Notes under the pieces: model-generated
The model's input: only the letters and a program-made list of their open reading frames with translations
Databases searched by the model: none
Told to the model about the DNA's origin: nothing
Position numbers and translations under genes: made by a program
Source of the DNA: JAWLFY01 sp041685355
GTDB taxonomy: Bacteria > Planctomycetota > Planctomycetia > Pirellulales > Pirellulaceae
DNA length: 12,404 nucleotides
NCBI GenBank assembly: GCA_041685355.1
Contig: JAWLFY010000142.1
Span: forward strand, 1 to 12,404
Direction of reading: 5' to 3'
Shown here: piece after piece, positions 6,968 to 12,404 of the stretch
Numbering within the stretch: the first letter of the stretch is position 1
Layout of the letters: the number at the start of each line of letters is the position of its first letter

Positions 6968-6996
6968 GTCCCGCTGGCGTGAACGGCAAGCGGGAC
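6968..6996 (+). terminator. Hairpin downstream of dgt, possible terminator
   Basis: GTCCCGCT (6968-6975) and AGCGGGAC (6989-6996) are perfect inverse complements and can form an 8-bp GC-rich stem with a 13-nt loop. It lies 98 nt after the dgt stop and 115 nt before the next gene. There is no T-run after it (a G-run follows), so it is not a classical intrinsic terminator; an REP-like element or mRNA 3'-end stabiliser is equally possible. Confidence 0.35.
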
Positions 6997-7023
6997 CGGG
7001 GGGGTGTCGCGGGCCGACCAGCT

Positions 7024-7031
7024 GTTATAAC
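7024..7031 (+). promoter_or_regulatory. Possible -10 region of the PIN/TRAM-sulfatase unit
   Basis: GTTATAAC is an A/T-rich palindrome in very GC-rich surroundings, 80 bp before the PIN/TRAM start; TATAAC within it resembles a sigma-70 -10 box. No good -35 is found at the expected distance. Flanking CCGACC and GGTTCGG form an imperfect inverted repeat around it. Offered as a weak candidate only. Confidence 0.25.
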
Positions 7032-7110
7032 GGTTCGGTTTCTGGGGCCGATGCCGCTTCAGGCTTGATCGGTTGGATGCGGCTGGCGAGCGACGGCGGA
7101 TGGAGACTCG

Positions 7111-8115
7111 ATGGCACTGATCCTACTGCGATGCATTTTCTTGTTGTGCGCCGGCGGCGTGTCGGGCATGATCAACGCGTCGATGCCGCCCGGGACCCAC
7201 GCTTGGGTCCCTTGGGTGGCGTTCGTCGCGATTTTGACGTTGGCCTCGGCGATCGTCGTCGCGGACATCTACGTCCCGCGGAAACGGATCGATACGATCT
7301 CCGCGATTTACTTCGGCGTCCTGATCGGGGTGTTGCTGACGTACATCCTGTGGATCGCGTTGTCGCCGTTGTTGGAGCAATCGTTCAATCCACGTGAGAT
7401 CCAGCTGATCACCGGGCTCATCTTGGTCTATGTCTGTACGAGCGTGCTCCTGCAAACCAAGGACGATTTCCGGTTCTTGATTCCTTACGTCGAGTTCGTC
7501 CGGGAGGTGAAGGGGTTCAAGCCGCTGATTCTCGACACCAGCGTCGTGATCGACGGCCGGATCGCGGACCTGGTGGCGACCGGCGTGTTTGACAACCAGC
7601 TGATCTTGCCACGGTTCGCGTTGACCGAGTTGCAAGCGGTCGCCGACAGCAGTGACAAGCTGAAACGGACACGCGGCCGACGCGGCCTCGATATCCTGAA
7701 CCGGCTCCGCTCTGATGAATCGGTCGATTTGCACATCTTCGATCGAGACCTTCCGGAACTGGAAGGTCAGACGGTCGACTTGAAACTGGTCCTGCTCGCG
7801 AAGCACTTGGAGGGGAAGGTCGTTACCGGCGACTTCAACCTCAACAAGGTCGCCAAGCTTCACAACGTCCCGGTGATTAACCTGAACGAAATCAGCAACG
7901 CGCTCCGTCCGGTGTACCTTCCCGACGAGCGGTTTTTGATCCGGGTGATCAAGCCGGGCGAAGGTCCGGAGCAGGGGATCGGTTACCTCGACGACGGCAC
8001 GATGGTCGTCGTCGAAGGGGGGCGACACCGAATCGGCCAGGAGCTCGAGGTCCGCGTCACGAGCACGTTGCAGACGAACGCGGGGAAGATGATCTTTGCC
8101 AAATACCAAGGGTGA
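7111..8115 (+). CDS. Membrane-anchored PIN/TRAM domain protein (YacL type)
   Basis: This 334-residue protein has four N-terminal hydrophobic segments (about 3-20, 33-54, 63-87, 100-117), then a PIN domain with the acidic residues expected of this nuclease fold: D142 in LILDTSVVIDGRI, E173 in FALTELQ, D194 in GRRGLDIL, D223 and D241 in VVTGDFNLNKVA. Residues about 273-334 fit a TRAM domain (GIGYLDDGTMVVVEGG...VTSTLQTNAGKMIFAK), a beta-barrel RNA-binding module. The arrangement matches the widespread YacL/PIN-TRAM membrane proteins of bacteria, thought to act as RNases or in RNA metabolism at the membrane; the substrate is unknown. The start ATG has GGAG 5 nt upstream. A sulfatase follows after 4 nt, so the two are probably cotranscribed although no functional link is evident. 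Family call is firm, biological role is not. Confidence 0.92.
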   Translation: MALILLRCIFLLCAGGVSGMINASMPPGTHAWVPWVAFVAILTLASAIVVADIYVPRKRIDTISAIYFGVLIGVLLTYILWIALSPLLEQSFNPREIQLITGLILVYVCTSVLLQTKDDFRFLIPYVEFVREVKGFKPLILDTSVVIDGRIADLVATGVFDNQLILPRFALTELQAVADSSDKLKRTRGRRGLDILNRLRSDESVDLHIFDRDLPELEGQTVDLKLVLLAKHLEGKVVTGDFNLNKVAKLHNVPVINLNEISNALRPVYLPDERFLIRVIKPGEGPEQGIGYLDDGTMVVVEGGRHRIGQELEVRVTSTLQTNAGKMIFAKYQG

Positions 8116-8119
8116 CCCG

Positions 8120-9601
8120 ATGACCTCCCGAACGTTTCGGACTGACTCGGGCCGCTGGTCGCTGTCCAGCCGCCGGCCACGTCTGGCGGCCTTTGCCGAT
8201 CGGCTGTCCCCGTTCGGCTCGGTCGCCCGTGTCGGCTCGGTCGCCCGTGTCGGCTCGGTCGCCCGTGTCGGCTCGGTCGCTTGGGGATGCGTTTTGTTGA
8301 TGGCCCTCCCGGCGCGATCGGACGAGTCATCGAGCACCGACGAACGGCCGAACATCATCGTGATCCTTGCGGACGACCAGGGTTGGGCGGACATCGGCTA
8401 CCACGGCTCGGACATCCGCACGCCGAACCTGGATCGGTTGGCGGCCGAAGGGGCGCGGCTGAACCGCCATTACGTCTATCCGACCTGTTCGCCGACTCGC
8501 GTGGCGCTGCTCAGCGGGCGTTTCCCCAGCCGTTTCGACGTGCTGACTCCGCTCGCCGCGACCACCAAGATGCGGCCCCACGACGCCCGACTCCCGCATG
8601 CCCTTCGCGATGCCGGGTACAGCACGCATCTTTCTGGCAAGTGGCACATCGGTGAAACGCCGGAGCACCGGCCGCGGCGATACGGTTTCGACACCACGTA
8701 CGGCTACCTGCGGGGCCAGATCGATCCGTACACTCACCGATACAAGTTCGGCGACCACGTCACATGGCATCGTAACGACGAGTTCGTCGACGAGCCGGGG
8801 CACGTCACCGACTTGATCACCGACGAGGCGGTCCGGGTGATTGAGGAGTCGGGGGACGAGCCGTTTTTCTTGTACGTCGCCCATCATTCTCCGCATTCGC
8901 CGCTGAACGAGCCCCCGAGCTGGATCGACGCCTATGAAGATTCGATCGACGACATATGGCGGCGTCATTTTGCGGCGGCGGTGACGCACTTAGATCACGG
9001 CGTGGGGCGAATCGTCGAGGCGCTCGAGCGGACGGGCAAACGCGACCGCACGCTGATCGTGTACTCGTCCGACAACGGGGGCCAGCGGAGTTGGCCGGGG
9101 CGCGAGCGGGAGTACAACGGACGCTATGCCGAACACAAGACGTTGGGTAACAACGAGCCACTCCGCGGGTGGAAGGGCGATTTGTACGAAGGGGGCATCC
9201 GCGTCCCGGCGCTGGTGAATTGGCCGGGCCGAATCGATCCGGGTGGGGTCGTCGACCATCCGACCCACGTGTGCGACTTGGCACCGACGCTGATCGGCAT
9301 CGCCGGGGGCGAGATCGAACCGGGGTGGCGGTTGGAAGGGGTCGATTTGGAACCGACGCTTCTCGATCCCGACGTCCCGCCGCCGCCGCGGACGGTGTAC
9401 TGGAGGACCCGCGGTGGCACCGCGATCCTCCAAGGGGATTGGAAACTGATCCGCACCGCGAGGGGAAACTCGTCGGAGCTGTACAACCTTTCCGAGGACC
9501 CGTACGAAACGGACGACCGAGCCGGTGAACTGACCGGTCGCCGCGACGCGATGTTAAACGAGCTCGCCGAGATTCGGGCGGAGGATTGGTCGGAAGACTG
9601 A
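8120..9601 (+). CDS. Sulfatase, formylglycine type (arylsulfatase B-like)
   Basis: This 493-residue S1-type sulfatase carries PNIIVILADDQGWADIGYHG (metal ligands D85, D86), the activation motif CSPTR with C123 (oxidised to formylglycine by a separate enzyme) and R127, GKWHIG (K174, H176), HHSPHSP (about 255-261), SSDNGG (D318, N319) and WKGDLYEGGIRVP (K352). It should remove sulfate esters from polysaccharides or glycans outside the cytoplasm. The RGQIDPYTHRYK and HRNDEFVDEPGHVTDLI stretches recall the arylsulfatase B group (N-acetylgalactosamine-4-sulfatase-like), but the true substrate cannot be set. ATG 8120 is preceded by AAGGG 7 nt upstream, 4 nt after the PIN/TRAM stop; a TTG at 8096 in frame is less likely. 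The leader is odd: a long basic N-region, then SVARVG x3 from an 18-bp repeat, then a short hydrophobic core SVAWGCVLLMALPARS. The 3' end overlaps the convergent DUF4838 fragment by 48 bp. Confidence 0.93.
   Translation: MTSRTFRTDSGRWSLSSRRPRLAAFADRLSPFGSVARVGSVARVGSVARVGSVAWGCVLLMALPARSDESSSTDERPNIIVILADDQGWADIGYHGSDIRTPNLDRLAAEGARLNRHYVYPTCSPTRVALLSGRFPSRFDVLTPLAATTKMRPHDARLPHALRDAGYSTHLSGKWHIGETPEHRPRRYGFDTTYGYLRGQIDPYTHRYKFGDHVTWHRNDEFVDEPGHVTDLITDEAVRVIEESGDEPFFLYVAHHSPHSPLNEPPSWIDAYEDSIDDIWRRHFAAAVTHLDHGVGRIVEALERTGKRDRTLIVYSSDNGGQRSWPGREREYNGRYAEHKTLGNNEPLRGWKGDLYEGGIRVPALVNWPGRIDPGGVVDHPTHVCDLAPTLIGIAGGEIEPGWRLEGVDLEPTLLDPDVPPPPRTVYWRTRGGTAILQGDWKLIRTARGNSSELYNLSEDPYETDDRAGELTGRRDAMLNELAEIRAEDWSED
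8215..8280 (+). repeat. 18-bp tandem repeat in the sulfatase leader
   Basis: Three identical 18-bp units CGGCTCGGTCGCCCGTGT (8215-8232, 8233-8250, 8251-8268) and 12 bases of a fourth. In frame they encode the SVARVG repeats between the basic start and the hydrophobic core of the signal peptide. The unit is a multiple of three, so copy changes alter leader length without a frameshift. Confidence 0.95.
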
Positions 9602-10699
9602 GTGCCTATCCGCCCAGTTGTCGAGCACCCGGCGGGCGATCTCCTCGTCCGGTTCTCGCCAATACGACTCCATGGCGGTAATGGTCTCAACGAGAAGCCG
9701 GGTGTACGTCAGGCCTACCCGCACGAACGCGACACGGTCTCGGTATGTCGCCGACGCGTCCCCCGTTTTCTCGGCCGCAGCCCGCAAACGTTCTTCGGCC
9801 CGGCTGAGCAGTTCCTCCGTATACAGCTTGGGAAAGTGAAACACGCCACCGCCGTAACCGTGCCTTTCGACAAAGGCCATTCGCGCGGCCTCCATCGCGT
9901 CGAAATACCCGCGAACGTCCTCTGCCGCAGGCCCGAAACCGCGTCGGTAGTAGTCGTCGAGGATCGCTTGCCCGTCTTTCGATGGGTCCCAAACGAGTTG
10001 GGCGGAGGCGTAGTACTGCGGCCCCTGGGTAGCCCAGTGTTCCCAAACCGAGTCGATATAGATCCCGACGCAGCGGTTGTCGGCGACGAATTTCAGGTTC
10101 TCGATGGTCTGATCGGTCGACAGGTCCGGCAGTCCCTGCTGCCACCCCGCCGGGCTGCCCGTGTTCGGCCGCCACATGACGTGCTGTGAAAGTTCGCCCC
10201 ACGCCGCGAGCTGATCCCGGTGAGACGTCCCCCAACTCGATCCGCGATCGACGAGTTCGGTCCGGCCATAGAAATTGGCGACGCTCGACATGATCACGTT
10301 CGCCGCCGGACGGGCCTCGATTGGCGCCGGCCGCGAGTGCCCGTACGCCATCATCATCACGTAGTAATCCTTGCCGGGATATCGCCGCTTCAGCCGTTCG
10401 GCCAACTTGTTCGCGAAGGTCACGTGCCGGTCGGACAGCGCCGGTCGCTCCTCACGGTGGTGATGCCAGTGCATCATCCGCGGCTCGCCGTCCGGATGGT
10501 CCCAAGCACGGCAGTCCGCGCACACGCAATGCCCGCTTGACCATCCGTCGTTGGGCGAACCGTTGAACACCGTGGCGTTGGGGTCCTCCTCGAGCCTCGC
10601 CTCGACATCGGCGAGCCACTGCTCCCAGACTTCCGGGTTCGACTGACAAAGCTTGACGTTCTTCGGAGAGGGGTGGGTCCCGCGGGTCCCGTCCGGCGA
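9554..10699 (-). pseudogene. DUF4838-type glycosidase-like protein, C-terminal part, out of frame
   Basis: Open from 10699 to the TAA at 9554. Read from 10696 it gives PDGTRGTHPSPKNVKLCQSN and continues with PEVWEQWLADVEARL, VFNGSPNDGWSSGHCVCADCRAWD and later HVTFANKLAERLKRRYPGKD. The SPNDG and CxC-x2-C-x3-D motifs are typical of DUF4838 proteins, a poorly characterised family related in layout to alpha-glucuronidase and N-acetylglucosaminidase-like enzymes. No start codon with a ribosome site precedes the homology; the first GTG in frame (10570) is inside it. The N-terminal half of the same family is in the sulfatase frame just upstream, so this is the detached end of a broken gene. The middle of the family (between the N-terminal sugar-enzyme-like domain and the NPEVW region) is missing. 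The C-terminus overlaps sulfatase 1 by 48 bp and may be truncated too. If expressed separately it is unlikely to be a full enzyme. Confidence 0.75.
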
Positions 10700-12404
10700 T
10701 CACGAGATGACGATCGTTCGCCACCAAAATCGTCTCTTCGGGATGCTTGAAATCGAAATCGATGTCGGGAAACAAACCCCTCACGGCGGGCTGGACGCCG
10801 ATCCACACGGCGCGTTCGGGGAGCGGATCGGGCGGCCCCTCGATCCACTCCGGACGCGCGCCACACATTGTCTCGATCACATCCGCCAATTCGACGGCGG
10901 CCGCGCGGGTCTTCGGCGGGGCGTTCTCGAACGACACGATCGGCGCGGGCTCGACGCCCGCCTCCCGGTCGAACAGGACCAAATCGTTTCCGTAATCCTT
11001 CCCCGACCAACTCTCCAGGACCGAACGCTGCCACTCTTCGGTCGCGGCCTTCATCTCGGCGACCCGTTCCGGATGCTCGCCACTGACGTCGTTCGACTCC
11101 ATCGGGTCATCGACAAGATGATAGAGCTCGAAGCGGACGTCGTCGTCTTTTTCGATCCGATGCAGCTTCCACGGCCAATCGTTCCAAGCCGCGTGCCCCT
11201 CCAGATCGGACAGGTCGATCGCCGGGAACTCTTCGACGTTCTTCAAAATCCGCTCCGGGTGCGGGTTCGGATGCCCCGCCCGCTTCGCCTCCATTAACGC
11301 CCGGATGATCCGGTCGCTCCAAGTACTTTGGCCACCGCGGTAACCGTGCCAAAACCCCATCGGCGGATGTTCCGTTTGACTCCCGTCCAAAACACCGCTC
11401 AAGTCGATGCCATCGAGCGGTGGCTGCGATTCGTCCGGCTCGACCCCCGCGATCGACAGCAACGTCGGGTACAGATCGGAGGTGGACGCGGGCGTTTCGA
11501 TCACCGCGGATTCGAATCGGCCCGGCCATTCGAGGATCGCCGGGACCCGGAGTCCGCCCTCGTAGAGGCTCCCCTTCCGTGCCCGCCCGCCAGACGACTC
11601 AGCCGCCAGACCGCCGTTGTCGCTGCAGTAAAACAGCAACGTGTCCTCCGCGATTTCCAGATCGCGAAGACGCTCGCGAAGGCGGCCGAGCTGTTCGTCC
11701 AACAACGTGATTTCCCGAAAATACCCCGGCTGCTTCGTTTCCTCGTCGTCGTACAGCGTGGCCCCGTCCGGGACCTCCTGTGGGACTTCCTCGTGCGGAT
11801 CGTGAGGCGAGGGGAACCACGTCACCGCAAAGATCGGCCGGTCGCCAGAGGCGTGCTTCTCAAGGAAGTCGATCGTCGCGTCCATCGTGATGACGGTACC
11901 CGGACCCTCCATCTGAACGTATTCGCCGTTGCGGCTCAGGTAAGGATCGTTATCGAAGAAGTTCAGCCCCGAAAGCCACTCGTCGAACCCCGCTCCGCCC
12001 GGCGATGTCGGGCTCTCGGGCTGGACCGATCCGATATGCCATTTGCCGAAATGTCCGGTCACGTAACCGGCGCGGCGAAGCGACTCGGCGATCGTGATCT
12101 CATCGGGACGCAGATAATGCCCGTGATTCGGCACGTTCCCGCGAAACGGATGCCGCCCCGTCATCACGCTCGCCCGCGTCGGCGAACAGACCGGAGCGCT
12201 CGCGTAAAAGCGATCGAACACGATCCCCGCACCCGCCATCGCATCGAGATGCGGAGTCTTCACGAACGGGTGCCCCGTGAACCCGGCGTCGCCGTAGCCC
12301 TGGTCGTCCGCCATCACCAAAACGATATGAGGCCGTTCCGCCGCCGACAAAACCCCGCCAACACCGAGCCCCCCCAAAGCCACCGTCACCAGAGCGAAGA
12401 ACCG
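10452..12404 (-). CDS. Sulfatase, formylglycine type, with C-terminal read-through into DUF4838 N-domain (5' end outside window)
   Basis: The frame is open to the window end; a GTG at 12389 is possible, but the codons before it (RFFAL) extend a signal peptide RFFALVTVALGGLGVGGVLSAA, so the real start is probably just outside. The sulfatase part has HIVLVMADDQGYGDAGFTGHP, CSPTR with the formylglycine cysteine at 12186-12188, GKWHIG, SPHDPH, YCSDNGG and ARKGSLYEGGLRVP, all core S1 sulfatase sites. It should cleave sulfate esters of polysaccharides outside the cytoplasm. The sulfatase domain ends near SWSGKDY (about 10992). The frame then continues without stop into LVLFDREAGVEPAPIVSFEN, AAAVELADVIETMCGARPEW, WIGVQPAV and HLVIAGRD, which resembles the N-terminal domain of DUF4838 proteins. 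After GRD (about 10686) the sequence to the stop at 10452 is Arg-rich and looks like frame noise. It may be a natural sulfatase-DUF4838 fusion later broken, or two neighbouring genes joined by deletion. The sulfatase part looks intact. Confidence 0.88.
   Translation of the reverse strand, partial: RFFALVTVALGGLGVGGVLSAAERPHIVLVMADDQGYGDAGFTGHPFVKTPHLDAMAGAGIVFDRFYASAPVCSPTRASVMTGRHPFRGNVPNHGHYLRPDEITIAESLRRAGYVTGHFGKWHIGSVQPESPTSPGGAGFDEWLSGLNFFDNDPYLSRNGEYVQMEGPGTVITMDATIDFLEKHASGDRPIFAVTWFPSPHDPHEEVPQEVPDGATLYDDEETKQPGYFREITLLDEQLGRLRERLRDLEIAEDTLLFYCSDNGGLAAESSGGRARKGSLYEGGLRVPAILEWPGRFESAVIETPASTSDLYPTLLSIAGVEPDESQPPLDGIDLSGVLDGSQTEHPPMGFWHGYRGGQSTWSDRIIRALMEAKRAGHPNPHPERILKNVEEFPAIDLSDLEGHAAWNDWPWKLHRIEKDDDVRFELYHLVDDPMESNDVSGEHPERVAEMKAATEEWQRSVLESWSGKDYGNDLVLFDREAGVEPAPIVSFENAPPKTRAAAVELADVIETMCGARPEWIEGPPDPLPERAVWIGVQPAVRGLFPDIDFDFKHPEETILVANDRHLVIAGRDPRDPPLSEERQALSVEPGSLGAVARRCRGEARGGPQRHGVQRFAQRRMVKRALRVRGLPCLGPSGRRAADDALASPP
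10686..10696 (-). other. Presumed deletion junction with 11-bp shared sequence
   Basis: On the minus strand CCGGACGGGAC lies exactly where the reading frame must change. In the sulfatase frame it is the end of VIAGRD; in the other frame it is PDGT at the start of the recovered DUF4838 homology. One sequence can serve both sides, as expected if two direct copies recombined and removed what lay between them. The change of frame requires one extra base relative to the upstream frame. Confidence 0.5.

Noticed and set aside
6877..7068. Small ORF of 63 codons between dgt and the PIN/TRAM gene
   Set aside because: Starts at a TTG without a ribosome site, has Arg/Gly/Pro-rich noise composition, and spans the hairpin and presumed promoter.
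7123..8394. Minus-strand open frame of 423 codons opposite the PIN/TRAM gene
   Set aside because: Antisense to a well-supported PIN/TRAM protein; the repeated ATEPTR part is only the complement of the 18-bp sulfatase repeat.
10452..10685. Arg-rich C-terminus of the second sulfatase frame as a real domain
   Set aside because: The other frame in the same DNA encodes recognisable DUF4838 sequence, so this tail is out-of-frame reading after the break.
1..12404. tRNA, rRNA, insertion sequences or a phage module
   Set aside because: No transposase or integrase motif, terminal inverted repeat pair, tRNA-like cloverleaf or rRNA segment was recognised by eye; a tool search could still find a small RNA.

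Overview
The window looks like a piece of a draft genome or metagenome bin from a marine-type planctomycete (Planctomycetota, probably close to the Rhodopirellula/Pirellulaceae group). The clues are very high G+C, strong GC-rich third-position bias that opens long antisense frames, two formylglycine sulfatases within 4.5 kb, a sulfatase next to a DUF4838-type glycosidase-like protein, a PIN/TRAM membrane protein and a YfhO-like membrane protein. The assignment rests on gene content and recalled family flavour, not on a search. A block of exactly 100 N marks a scaffold join.

Layout, left to right. (1) 2-997 (+): C-terminal part of a YfhO-like membrane protein, cut by the window edge, carrying an in-frame 18-bp G-rich tandem repeat. 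(2) 930-2339 (-): tssK, the type VI secretion baseplate subunit, with no other T6SS gene in view; its 3' end overlaps the YfhO-like gene by 68 bp. (3) 2340-2780: intergenic region with a 14-bp palindrome close to tssK, a 23-bp tandem repeat and the gap. (4) 2781-5594 (-): a UvrA excinuclease subunit that keeps both ATPase heads and the UvrB-binding region but lacks most of the usual insertion domain, and has a 15-bp repeat at its N-terminus. (5) 5698-6870 (+): an HD-domain dNTP triphosphohydrolase (dgt-like), divergent from uvrA. (6) 7111-8115 (+): a four-helix membrane protein with PIN and TRAM domains. (7) 8120-9601 (+): a sulfatase starting 4 nt after the PIN/TRAM stop, with an 18-bp repeat in its leader. 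(8) 9554-12404 (-): a second sulfatase, running off the window, read through into the N-terminal part of a DUF4838-type protein; the rest of that protein follows in another frame, apparently after an internal deletion.

Functional themes: DNA and nucleotide maintenance (uvrA, dgt) in the middle, sulfated-polysaccharide use (two sulfatases and a broken DUF4838 protein) on the right, and a lone T6SS gene on the left. Only PIN/TRAM plus sulfatase 1 is spaced like an operon; most other pairs are convergent or divergent.

I do not see a clear new defence or mobile system. The most unusual signals are: four different short perfect tandem repeats (18, 23, 15 and 18 bp) in 8 kb, one with strong G-quadruplex potential and one that copies the last codons and stop of uvrA; a UvrA lacking the insertion domain; a sulfatase/DUF4838 gene whose break falls on an 11-bp sequence that could have mediated a deletion; and a gap flanked by the same 99 bp on both sides, which suggests that the gap and one repeat copy are assembly artefacts.
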